A stretch of 25,329 nucleotides of DNA from a virus. Below, piece after piece: positions 8,358-13,967 of this stretch. The position numbers were made by a program, and so were the translations under genes. How positions within the stretch are numbered: the stretch's first letter is position 1; each line of letters begins with the position of its first letter. A model generated the notes under the pieces. The model saw only the letters and a list, made by a program, of their open reading frames with translations, did no database searches and was not told where the DNA came from. Location: IMG/VR virus record IMGVR_UViG_3300005346_000067, positions 1-25,329 of that record; one strand, written 5' to 3'.

Positions 8358-8668
8358 CAAGAGACGTTTTTCCCGACAGGTTTCCGACTATAATTTCCAG
8401 CGCATAGGTCCTCGGCCACTTCACTTACCCACCGCTTCCTTAGCCACTTCTCACCCCGGCTTCTCCTGTAAGTCAGCTCTGAATTAGAGCCATGACTCTG
8501 AATGTAACCATCATCCATCAATAAGCGCAGTAACTCGTTCATTCTACTAGCATGTTTGACCATTGTACATTTTTCAGCCATCTGCTTGATAGTGAACGCT
8601 TCGCCTGAGTTGTACAAATCAGTCAATAGAATCTCTTGCATCTGATCTTCAGTTTTAAAATTAGCCAT
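8357..8668 (-). CDS. Probable winged-helix/HTH protein, 103 aa
   Basis: MANFKTEDQMQEILLTDLYN then AFTIKQMAEKCTMVKHASRMNE-type helix-turn-helix (residues 27-60) and a wing-like segment (LLMDDGYIQSHGSNSELTYR), followed by a basic Arg/Lys tail. The pattern resembles a small winged helix reading DNA, but I do not recognise a named family. It overlaps the preceding replisome-like gene by 8 bases. Possibly part of replication initiation or transcription control. Confidence 0.6.
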   Translation of the reverse strand: MANFKTEDQMQEILLTDLYNSGEAFTIKQMAEKCTMVKHASRMNELLRLLMDDGYIQSHGSNSELTYRRSRGEKWLRKRWVSEVAEDLCAGNYSRKPVGKNVS

Positions 8669-9035
8669 CGAATGCCTGCCCGTATTTATTAATGAATACC
8701 TGTCTCATATACTCTTTCTCTGAACCTTCTAGCCAAGTTATATCAGTTAGGTCATCGAGGTTTGATCTTTGTCTCATAGTCTTGGGGCCATCTCCCCATG
8801 GCTTGGGGCCATCAATCTTTATTGGACTGCTGCCGCCTTTATCCTGCGCCCTCGATAACCATGAGTTAACAAACCGCTTAATGCCCTTTGAGGTCTTGCG
8901 CTTAGTTGGGTTAGCATCGAGCCAGCTTTCCATCTTCGCTAGCTCTAAAAACACATCAACCGCTGGGTAAGTCTTTTGCCATTGAATGATATCCGCGTCA
9001 TCTGCTTGCCACTCCTCGCCCGTGTTTAAGATCAT
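8661..9035 (-). CDS. Replisome-organiser-like C-terminal domain, stand-alone
   Basis: A 124-residue protein, MILNTGEEWQADDADIIQWQ, with WLDANPTKRKTSKGIKRFVN and NSWLSRAQDK around residues 38-67. This K-R-K-T..GI.RF..NWL.RAQ block is familiar as the C-terminal part of many phage replication-initiation (O-like/replisome organiser) proteins, where it follows a winged helix. Here it stands alone, with a separate possible winged-helix gene directly downstream. It starts with an ATGA overlap. Role in replication is inferred from that block only. Confidence 0.6.
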   Translation of the reverse strand: MILNTGEEWQADDADIIQWQKTYPAVDVFLELAKMESWLDANPTKRKTSKGIKRFVNSWLSRAQDKGGSSPIKIDGPKPWGDGPKTMRQRSNLDDLTDITWLEGSEKEYMRQVFINKYGQAFDG

Positions 9036-9187
9036 TTCCCCTCCTTCACCAACTCATCTCTAACCTTCTCGCAATCCTCTAACCGCCCCCTAAACACATA
9101 GTTAATAGCGTCACCAGAGAAAGTAGTCGGCACAACAGACTCAAGAATGTAATCGCCTCGGTCTGATGGTTTTATTTGGTATTCCAT
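9032..9187 (-). CDS. Hypothetical protein, 51 aa
   Basis: MEYQIKPSDRGDYILESVVP..., ending in a charged helix (EDCEKVRDELVKEGK). Start is set by a TGATG overlap with the gene before and a good AGGAGGTTGGG ribosome site; the stop overlaps the next start (ATGA). Not recognised. Tight coupling on both sides supports it being real. Confidence 0.6.
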   Translation of the reverse strand: MEYQIKPSDRGDYILESVVPTTFSGDAINYVFRGRLEDCEKVRDELVKEGK

Positions 9188-9450
9188 CACCCAACCTCCT
9201 GCATAGCTTTATCAATTGCATCACGCCAGTCGTCAACCATAAAACAATACAAGTACCGCCCATTGTCGTGTATGTCATACCAGCCGTCTTGCAACCACAC
9301 TCGAGCATTGTTAAGCGCAAGCCACTCTAGCCTGCGTCTGTCTGACTCAAGCTCATCAATGCGCTCTACAAGTTTTCTAACTGTAGCCGCGTTGTACAGT
9401 GGGTAACTCTGCGGAAGTTGTACGCACTTCTTCCATTCTTCATATGTCAT
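9187..9450 (-). CDS. Hypothetical helical/Trp-rich protein, 87 aa
   Basis: Start at the ATG of a GTGATG pair behind AGGAGGGTGAG. MTYEEWKKCVQLPQSYPLYN, then a coiled-coil-like part (VRKLVERIDELESDRRRLEW) and a Trp/Tyr-rich end (VWLQDGWYDIHDNGRYLYC). This architecture resembles small phage accessory proteins (Ead/Ea22-like), but the resemblance is loose. Function unknown. Confidence 0.6.
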   Translation of the reverse strand: MTYEEWKKCVQLPQSYPLYNAATVRKLVERIDELESDRRRLEWLALNNARVWLQDGWYDIHDNGRYLYCFMVDDWRDAIDKAMQEVG

Positions 9451-9461
9451 CACTCACCCTC

Positions 9462-9665
9462 CTAATATCCTTTTCTAATTAGGAACTCTTTTAACAGTGT
9501 TGCTTCTTCAGGGGTGAGGGTAATGCCATCAATCCCATAGACACAATCGTCTATTGATATTATCACTTTACCCCTGCCTTCAGGATCAAGCAAAAGGACC
9601 TTAAGATCTCGTTTATCTCGTGAAACACGCCATTGGCGACTGTCTTCAAATACTCTATCGCTCAT
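9462..9665 (-). CDS. Hypothetical protein, 67 aa
   Basis: MSDRVFEDSRQWRVSRDKRD... beta-rich, with an acidic loop (SIDDCVYGIDGITL) and a C-terminal helix (TPEEATLLKEFLIRKGY). Start chosen at the ATG overlapping the previous stop (TGATG) after the GGAAGGGTGAG ribosome site. The C-terminal 'LTPEEA..L..FL' pattern recurs in the 70-residue gene just upstream as 'LTFGEFDLLTVLM', suggesting the two may share a fold. No family name. Confidence 0.6.
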   Translation of the reverse strand: MSDRVFEDSRQWRVSRDKRDLKVLLLDPEGRGKVIISIDDCVYGIDGITLTPEEATLLKEFLIRKGY

Positions 9666-9877
9666 CACTCACCCTTCCAGTTCATCAGCACAGTTAGCAG
9701 ATCAAACTCACCAAAGGTCAGACTAAACTTCTCATGACCATTCTTGCGATCAATGCAGATATCATAGCCCTCGCCATTACTCCATTTTGTGACTTCCATA
9801 AAATCGTTGTCACCTGCATGGCAGCAGTAACCCTTGAGTTCTGAGAATACTGCTTTGCGCTTACTTTGTTCGATCAT
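9665..9877 (-). CDS. Hypothetical protein, 70 aa
   Basis: MIEQSKRKAVFSELKGYCCH..., with CCHAGDNDF near residue 18 and a C-terminal LTFGEFDLLTVLMNWKGE helix. First gene after the repeat/palindrome region at 9899-9973, with ribosome site AGGAGAGCGAG before GTGATG. No recognised family. It may be a distant paralogue of the gene after it (see that entry). Confidence 0.6.
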   Translation of the reverse strand: MIEQSKRKAVFSELKGYCCHAGDNDFMEVTKWSNGEGYDICIDRKNGHEKFSLTFGEFDLLTVLMNWKGE

Positions 9878-9898
9878 CACTCGCTCTCCTAAATTGTT

Positions 9899-9921
9899 GT
9901 GTCCAATAACTTTATGGACAC
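9899..9921. promoter_or_regulatory. Perfect inverted repeat, possible operator
   Basis: GTGTCCA (9899-9905), 9-base centre, TGGACAC (9915-9921): a perfect 7-base inverted repeat in the gap between two genes, directly next to the two direct repeats. Its size fits a dimer binding site. As it overlaps the leader of the 70-residue gene it could also form a short mRNA hairpin. Confidence 0.45.
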
Positions 9922-9922
9922 T

Positions 9923-9973
9923 TATCCCACTTTTCTGCGCCTAATAAGTATAAATATCCCACTTTTCTGCGCC
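9923..9973. repeat. Two 19-base direct repeats, 32-base period
   Basis: The 19-mer TATCCCACTTTTCTGCGCC occurs at 9923-9941 and again at 9955-9973, identical. Similarity continues beyond it (TAATAAGTA versus ATATAAGTT), so the repeat unit is about 27-32 bases, three helical turns. It lies in the only gene-free strip between the HTH gene and the 70-residue gene. Candidate iterons or operator sites; an A+T-rich stretch separates them. Confidence 0.6.
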
Positions 9974-9993
9974 ATATAAGTTGCGTACGAAAC

Positions 9994-10191
9994 TCATGCG
10001 TTGCCCAAGTAGTACTCAGCGTACACCTTGTCATTGAAACGCCTGTGCCGGGTCTCTATCTCATAACCTTGCTCACGCAGTCTATAGACTCTAGCAGCCA
10101 GCCTCATGCAGCCGAATTTCTCTAGGGCCAAAAGCGGGGTCACTGCGTTCCCTTGGCGTAGGTAATCTAGGATTTGTTTTTCTTGGTTCAT
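9994..10191 (-). CDS. Small helix-turn-helix protein (HTH_39-like)
   Basis: A 65-residue protein, MNQEKQILDYLRQGNAVTPL, with LALEKFGCMRLAARVYRLRE and YEIETRHRRF. The pattern 'I..YL..G..VTPL.AL..FGC.RLAARI..LR..GY.I.T' is a well known small phage/prophage HTH domain family. It probably binds DNA as a dimer and is likely a regulator. Good ribosome site (CTGGAGGGCGAT before ATG). Its position right before the repeat region makes that region a natural target. Confidence 0.8.
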   Translation of the reverse strand: MNQEKQILDYLRQGNAVTPLLALEKFGCMRLAARVYRLREQGYEIETRHRRFNDKVYAEYYLGNA

Positions 10192-10216
10192 ATCGCCCTC
10201 CAGCGGTTGGTTGTAC

Positions 10217-10392
10217 TCAATGAAGTATTGAGTTGTCCTTTTCTATCATTATTATTTCCATCAGTAAAGCTTTTAAGTCATCAAAGTCTAAACTTGTGTA
10301 AATTTCTACTCCCTCATCACTTATCAAAATACCCGCATAATCGGTATCTTCATCCTGCATTCTTCTCGACTAAGCTGCTCATAAATATCCAT
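10217..10392 (-). CDS. Small acidic protein, frameshifted, about 58 aa
   Basis: ATG at 10392 follows a CTAAGGGAAAG ribosome site: MDIYEQLSREE, then after one missing A near 10356 the frame reads MQDEDTDYAGILISDEGVEI and continues YTSLDFDDLKALLMEIIMIE to a TGA at 10217. Acidic, alpha/beta. Uncorrected, the ORF stops after 22 residues. The joined version makes far better protein than either piece. Function unknown. Confidence 0.5.
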
Positions 10393-10419
10393 GGCTTTCC
10401 CTTAGACAATAGTTGTCAT

Positions 10420-10622
10420 TTAGAGGACTGAGGGTGACCCTAATCCATAACCATCATACCAGTCTAGTCCAATCAATCTACAGTCATCAGCAAACATTTC
10501 ATCGGTGGGTATCTCCGATCAGGCTGCCAAAACCTGCCCATTACTGTCACCACTAAACGCTGTTTATTCCCGTCCTCTAAAGGTCGTAGATTGATTCTGG
10601 CTTTATTGAGCGGCTGCACCAT
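10420..10622 (-). CDS. Small protein, frameshifted, about 67 aa
   Basis: From ATG 10622: MVQPLNKARINLRPLEDGNK and QRLVVTVMGRFWQPDR; one missing base near 10515 then gives EIPTDEMFADDCRLIGLDWY and DGYGLGSPSVL to a TAA at 10420. The start is uncertain, as the frame stays open about 40 bases upstream, and no clear ribosome site precedes this ATG. Unknown function. Confidence 0.45.
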
Positions 10623-10664
10623 GAGACAACGCAATTTAACTAGGCTCGACTAGGCGACTGATGA

Positions 10665-10694
10665 TTGCGGTTTGTAAAACTGGTGTGGTAAACT
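10665..10694 (+). promoter_or_regulatory. Possible plus-strand promoter (extended -10)
   Basis: Plus strand TTGCGG (10665-10670), 18-base spacer ending TGG, then TAAACT (10689-10694). The TGn before the -10 element makes it an extended -10 promoter; each hexamer matches consensus at four positions at best. It points toward the strong terminator at 10754-10791. Confidence 0.35.
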
Positions 10695-10699
10695 ACATT

Positions 10700-10791
10700 C
10701 ATCGTTGATCTCGCACTTCAATGATACTTCCTACGCACTCCCTCCAGTGCAACCCCCTTGGTTCTCCCTCCAGATCAAGGGGCTTTTTTTT
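10700..10791 (+). ncRNA. Candidate plus-strand small RNA, about 90 nt
   Basis: Defined only by the possible promoter upstream and the strong rho-independent terminator at its end. No ORF fits it. It would be antisense to the minus-strand leader upstream of the 67-residue gene and to the last bases of the Cro-like gene. It is the only place in the window where a plus-strand transcription unit can be proposed. It contains two CTCCCTCCAG copies (10738-10746 region and 10763-10773), whose complements look like ribosome-site sequence (CTGGAGGGAG). Confidence 0.3.
10754..10791 (+). terminator. Rho-independent terminator, plus orientation
   Basis: CCCCTTG (10754-10760) pairs with CAAGGGG (10776-10782) over a 15-base loop, followed by C and eight T on the plus strand. 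In the minus direction the hairpin is followed by a mixed sequence without a T tract, so it works for plus-strand transcripts. The T tract overlaps the stop codon of the Cro-like gene. Confidence 0.65.
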
Positions 10792-10978
10792 AATACTTGA
10801 TAAACTTCTCTACCTCAATATCCAAGGCCGCGCAGATCTTAACAATCGTTGACCACCTCAAATCATTCGCTTGCTTGTACTTGTGCACGTTCTGGGGAGT
10901 CACCCCGAGCAGTTTAGCTAACTGCCCGTTCGTGATTTCTGCCTCCGCCATAGCTGCCCTAACCTTGTTTCCTAACAT
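10790..10978 (-). CDS. Cro/C1-type helix-turn-helix regulator
   Basis: A 62-residue protein with an HTH_3/XRE fold: residues 1-62 include NGQLAKLLGVTPQNVHKYK (helix-turn-helix, about 17-36) and a C-terminal ICAALDIEVEKFIKY helix. Size and lack of any second domain match Cro-like repressors. Ribosome site AAGGAGTAGTAA before ATG. A short inverted repeat TGTACATACA at 11008-11017 in its leader could be an operator. There is no divergent CI-like gene, so it is not clearly a lysogeny switch. Confidence 0.85.
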   Translation of the reverse strand: MLGNKVRAAMAEAEITNGQLAKLLGVTPQNVHKYKQANDLRWSTIVKICAALDIEVEKFIKY

Positions 10979-11017
10979 TTACTACTCCTTAAAAATTGAT
11001 CTTGTGGTGTACATACA

Positions 11018-11497
11018 TTAATAAAATCCTTCTCCGTTTTTTTTATGCCAATCTGAATGGCATTTAGGGCAAAGCCATCTAACCTCTAGTGGCTTCGTAT
11101 AGTCATCGTGGTGTCCGTGTATCCTTCCCTCAGACTTGCCACACTCAGAGCACTCTGAACCCTTGTTCAACTTGCCACTTTTTATAGCGTTGCCAACCAT
11201 AATGTTAGCAGCTCGTTTGATCTGGTTTGCCATCTCTCCATCTTTTGCTTTTGCTTTGTTGTGAGCAGCTTTTCCTTCTTCGGTCTTGGCGTATTCTTCT
11301 CTAGCCCTAACCCTATCTGGCCTGCTTGCTCTTGCCCTATCGTACTCTTGATAGTAGTCAATTTTTGCCGCTCTGTTTTCCTTGACGTCTTTCTTGTTGC
11401 ATTCCTTGCACTTGTTTACGCGCCCGTCTTTCATTTCTGGGTGCTTGTAAAAACTGTCTAGCGGCAATTGTTTTTTACACTTAAAACATTCTTTCAT
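11018..11497 (-). CDS. HNH/zinc-ribbon protein, possible free-standing endonuclease
   Basis: A 159-residue protein. N-terminal Cys pairs C4/C7 and C30/C33 (CFKCKKQLPLDSF ... CKECNKK) form a recruitment-type zinc finger common in phage HNH proteins; the middle is Lys/Ala-rich and helical. The C-terminal block has C116/C119 (CSECG), HGHHDDYTKPLEV (127-139), then CPKCHSDWH (143-151), matching the HNH endonuclease layout with zinc Cys pairs around the HH and final H. Likely a DNA nicking/cleaving enzyme, perhaps mobile. It lies between the SSB-like gene and the Cro-like gene, with ordinary codon use. Confidence 0.75.
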   Translation of the reverse strand: MKECFKCKKQLPLDSFYKHPEMKDGRVNKCKECNKKDVKENRAAKIDYYQEYDRARASRPDRVRAREEYAKTEEGKAAHNKAKAKDGEMANQIKRAANIMVGNAIKSGKLNKGSECSECGKSEGRIHGHHDDYTKPLEVRWLCPKCHSDWHKKNGEGFY

Positions 11498-11555
11498 GGG
11501 TTTGTGTCCTATTTGCTGTTAGCCCCAGACACCTTACCATGAACTTAAAAGGGGC

Positions 11556-11818
11556 TCAATTAAAAGGTATATCGTCCTCAAAGTCTTCTTCGACAATCTG
11601 TTTGGCCTTCTGAATTGCTGGCGTTGCAACTTCATTCTTGGGCGTGATTGAGAGTGAGAAAAACTTCTTACCCTGCTTGGACTCTTTTAACCCCAAGCCG
11701 ACAGGTAATGATCTACCCCGCCTACGTCCATCGAGCCAGTGAAGTCTGGGTGCTTTTCTGTGTCTTTCTTGTCGTTGCGAAATAAAACCCCGCGATTAGT
11801 GTTATCGTATTCCATCAT
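11556..11818 (-). CDS. SSB-like/DUF736-like single-strand DNA binding protein, frameshifted
   Basis: Too broken to appear as one frame. ATG at 11818 has an ATGA overlap with the exonuclease stop: MMEYDNTNRGVLFRNDKKDT, then EKHPDFTGSMDVGGVDHYLS, AWG; one base missing in GGGG near 11697 restores LKESKQGKKFFSLSITPKNE and the end QIVEEDFEDDIPF. An N-terminal small OB-like strand pattern and the acidic tail ending DDIPF match the protein-docking tip of bacterial SSBs. The final N codon may be due to a missing T in the T run. About 87 residues. It completes a typical annealase-exonuclease-SSB trio. Confidence 0.7.
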
Positions 11819-12417
11819 TTCTTACTCCATTTTAAAGTTTCCGTTTCGATTATTTCGACTGCGCGTGTAACTGCGTCAGCCAGTTTTTTGATGTACGCTT
11901 CGTCCCTATAGACTCGAACAATCAAATCTTCCATCGCCGGGTGATAACTCATAAAGTCCCACCACTCGCGGCCAGTTATAAACAGGCAGCCTTGTATTTG
12001 AGGGACGTACTTTCCGGGCACATCACCAGCCCTCAGATAAGAAACGTGCGTATGGGGTAGCGGACACTTCACCTCGATACCGCCCTCATCGCCTACAAGC
12101 CCGTCAGGACTCGCACCACACTCAAGCTCATCATGCAGGCACAGACCGACCTCGACCACATCAAAGCCAGTAGTGAACTCGTACAAGGCCTTGGCGGCGG
12201 GTTCTAATTCGTTACCCCGCGCCATTGCTTCGTTCGTGTAGAACTCTGGCAATTCTCCAGTGATCCTCTGGGCGATGAGTTCGTTGATATACCCATCGGC
12301 AGACGCGCTAGGCTTGCCTGTGGGTGTGATTAACTTTCCAAAGTTGCTAGCAGTAGGCTTTCCTAATCGGCTCTGTAACCACTCCTGAGAGCCTTGTACA
12401 TGATTACTTATTCGCAT
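11815..12417 (-). CDS. YqaJ-type/lambda-Exo-like recombination exonuclease
   Basis: A 200-residue PD-(D/E)xK nuclease. The conserved opening SQEWLQSRLGKPTASNF (10-26) contains the usual W..R.G..TAS; E70/E72 in ARGNELEP, D105 in CGASPDGLV and E115-V-K117 in GGIEVKCP are the metal-binding set, followed by KYVPQIQGCLFITGREWWDF. This is the 5'-3' exonuclease partner of the annealase encoded just before it, resecting ends for single-strand annealing. Its start overlaps the ERF gene by 14 bases; length is normal. Confidence 0.93.
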   Translation of the reverse strand: MRISNHVQGSQEWLQSRLGKPTASNFGKLITPTGKPSASADGYINELIAQRITGELPEFYTNEAMARGNELEPAAKALYEFTTGFDVVEVGLCLHDELECGASPDGLVGDEGGIEVKCPLPHTHVSYLRAGDVPGKYVPQIQGCLFITGREWWDFMSYHPAMEDLIVRVYRDEAYIKKLADAVTRAVEIIETETLKWSKK

Positions 12418-12994
12418 CTTTTAGCTTCCTGTTCAGTGCTGCCATTGCTTTGTCGAACTGACTAGATAGCATCGCCTCGACTCCCTCAATATGAAACGCC
12501 TTGCAAAACTTCTCTATATCCGAATCGGTCTTGTCTAGCAGGTCGTAAATGACTGCTAACTGTGACTCGTCAATAACACTTGGCTTTTCGTGTTGATTGG
12601 TGGCGTCAGCCTCATTTGTGTCATCGATACAAAACAGACCGTTCAATGCGTATTTTCTAGCATACGAACTAGCCGAGCCTGTAACTTGTGAATCGTCCAT
12701 GCCTTTTCTATCTAATGACTCGCGAGCAAATGCCGTAGTCGATACAACTTGAGAGCTACTGCTTATAGATACAGTAGCCCTAACGTATACCCTGCCGCCT
12801 ACTTCTACAATGTCATCGGATATAGTTAGCACAAGGTCACCAAGAAGCGGTTTGACCGCCTCTAGGATATCTTCGCAACTGCGGTATTTGTAGCCGCCAA
12901 ACTTATTCATCTGTCCTTTTGGTGCCTTCAGTTTCTGCTGAATTGCCGCCAGTTTCTGCTGAATTGGAGCCGGTTGTAATGTTAAATCACTCAT
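12404..12994 (-). CDS. erf: ERF-family single-strand annealing protein
   Basis: A 196-residue protein with the ERF (P22 Erf) core: MNKFGGYKYRSCEDILEAVK (29-48), PLL, and QVTGSASSYARKYALNGLFC (about 103-122) followed by IDDTNEADATN. The N-terminus has a short internal repeat (two copies of IQQKLxA). ERF pairs complementary single strands during phage recombination and circularisation. The C-terminal ~60 residues form a helical variable tail. It is the first large gene of the early operon and is overlapped by the exonuclease. Confidence 0.93.
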   Translation of the reverse strand: MSDLTLQPAPIQQKLAAIQQKLKAPKGQMNKFGGYKYRSCEDILEAVKPLLGDLVLTISDDIVEVGGRVYVRATVSISSSSQVVSTTAFARESLDRKGMDDSQVTGSASSYARKYALNGLFCIDDTNEADATNQHEKPSVIDESQLAVIYDLLDKTDSDIEKFCKAFHIEGVEAMLSSQFDKAMAALNRKLKDANK

Positions 12995-13314
12995 ATTTTG
13001 CCCTCCTGAGCCAGTCTAATTGCACCGACCATCGAGTCGGCAAACGTGTCGTACATTAATTGTGGATCGTTAATCTCGTAGGCGAGTAGCATCGTTTCCT
13101 GATACTTGTCAATGTCAACCGCGTACTGGCCAGTAACAATTTCGCTTGCGAAACTCCAGTCTGCTTCCGCCCTATCTCTAACATAAGTCTCAGCACACTC
13201 CGCGCACCTGATATGCTCCTCTCGCTTTAAGGGCTCAAGGCAAACCGAGCATTCGTGATCGACTTCTCTCCAATCCTCGGGACTAACGTGGCTCTCAGCT
13301 AGTAAAATTTTCAT
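12991..13314 (-). CDS. Small zinc-ribbon protein, 107 aa
   Basis: Start at MKILLAESHVSPEDWREVD is chosen because of a strong AAGGAGGAAGTT ribosome site; the frame is open 20 codons further but without a site. Cys pairs CSVC and CAEC (HECSVCLEPLKREEHIRCAE) form one zinc ribbon near residues 20-38; the rest is helical and acidic (DKYQETMLLAYEINDPQLMY). The stop overlaps the ERF start (TGAG/ATGAG region). No recognised family. As second gene of the early operon it may be a regulator or host-takeover protein. Confidence 0.65.
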   Translation of the reverse strand: MKILLAESHVSPEDWREVDHECSVCLEPLKREEHIRCAECAETYVRDRAEADWSFASEIVTGQYAVDIDKYQETMLLAYEINDPQLMYDTFADSMVGAIRLAQEGKI

Positions 13315-13393
13315 AACTTCCTCCTTGTTGTAATTCCGTGTAGCCACACCAGCGCAGCCATTCTGAGTATTCAACTTGATTTAATTCGTCCAT
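13295..13393 (-). CDS. Possible leader peptide, 32 aa
   Basis: MDELNQVEYSEWLRWCGYTE then a short end, starting 33 bases after the promoter -10 region with a GGAGGGAAG ribosome site. Its 3' end overlaps the zinc-ribbon gene by 20 bases, including that gene's own ribosome site, so it may couple translation. Too short for firm support. Confidence 0.4.
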   Translation of the reverse strand: MDELNQVEYSEWLRWCGYTELQQGGSYENFTS

Positions 13394-13425
13394 GTGTGGC
13401 TTCCCTCCGTCATTCCACAAGACAA

Positions 13426-13454
13426 AGATTAACTCATTGGTTTACGATATGCAA
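13426..13454 (-). promoter_or_regulatory. Probable early promoter with A/T-rich upstream element
   Basis: On the minus strand TTGCAT (13449-13454), 17 bases, TAATCT (13426-13431); an alternative -10 GTTAAT lies 2 bases closer. Upstream (13462-13492) are runs of A on this strand resembling an UP element. It is in the 145-base gap between the lysozyme end and the first early gene. Hexamers are imperfect, so placement is approximate. Confidence 0.45.
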
Positions 13455-13518
13455 CAGATAGGTTGATTTATTTTTTAAGTTTTTTTGTGTTTTACTAGGG
13501 GGGTGTTAATTGCAATTT

Positions 13519-13540
13519 GCCCACTTCGGTGGGCTTTTTT
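13519..13540 (+). terminator. Rho-independent terminator with TTCG loop, plus orientation
   Basis: GCCCAC (13519-13524), loop TTCG, GTGGGC (13529-13534), then six T on the plus strand: a classical UUCG-tetraloop terminator. On the minus strand it is followed by AAATTGC without a T tract. The T tract contains the stop codon of the lysozyme gene. No plus-strand gene or clear plus-strand promoter precedes it. Confidence 0.7.
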
Positions 13541-13967
13541 ATTTCAGGTACTGGCCGGTCTCGATCATGTAAGAGATTTTCGTTTGGCCCGGTTGGGGGT
13601 CTGGTTTTGCCCACTTCGATCTTAGGCACTCAGAGGCAGCCTGGGAGTATTTCCCCTCGGCCAGATACTTGAGGGTCTTTTTTAAACTCCAAGAAGTTTT
13701 GGCAGGCCGAGCTGGAATAGCATCGATACCAAAGCTTCTTGTCTGATCTGATCTAGATCCATAAACCAAGAAAACACCTCGAGCTCACGGTAGCATCTCT
13801 CAATGTCGTTTCTCAGCAAGTAATTAATCTCATCGTCTGACAGCCCAAAAACCTTTCTCTGGGTCGAGACAACGCCCTACACCGACTGTTATATAACCCA
13901 GGTGGTCTTCGTATGCCCACTTAGATACACCCTCTTGCCGGCGTAGCATTTCGATTAGGTTTTTCAT
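13539..13967 (-). CDS. T4-type lysozyme (GH24 endolysin), several frameshifts
   Basis: Cell-wall muramidase for host lysis. MKNLIEMLRRQEG then SKWAYEDHLGYITVGVGR: the catalytic triad of T4 lysozyme is present as E12, D21 and T27. An extra T near 13864 ends the first frame; the next reads GLSDDEINYLLRNDIERCYR and QEALVSMLFQLGLPK; further indels near 13695-13700, 13685 and 13575-13600 lead into TLKYLAEGKYSQAASECLRS, then a segment that reads best as QTPNRAK, and finally ISYMIETGQYLK. Corrected length is about 142 residues, normal for this family. No signal peptide or SAR helix at the N-terminus, so it needs the holin. ATGA overlap with the gene before. Confidence 0.88.

Noticed and set aside
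9923-9973. CRISPR-like repeat pair
   Set aside because: Only two copies with a 13-base gap, no cas genes, and no further spacer-repeat units.
10640-10702. 20-residue ORF MNVVYHTSFTNRNHQ
   Set aside because: Very short, weak ribosome site, and it lies across the proposed plus-strand promoter; it might be the broken start of the next gene, but support is too thin to list.
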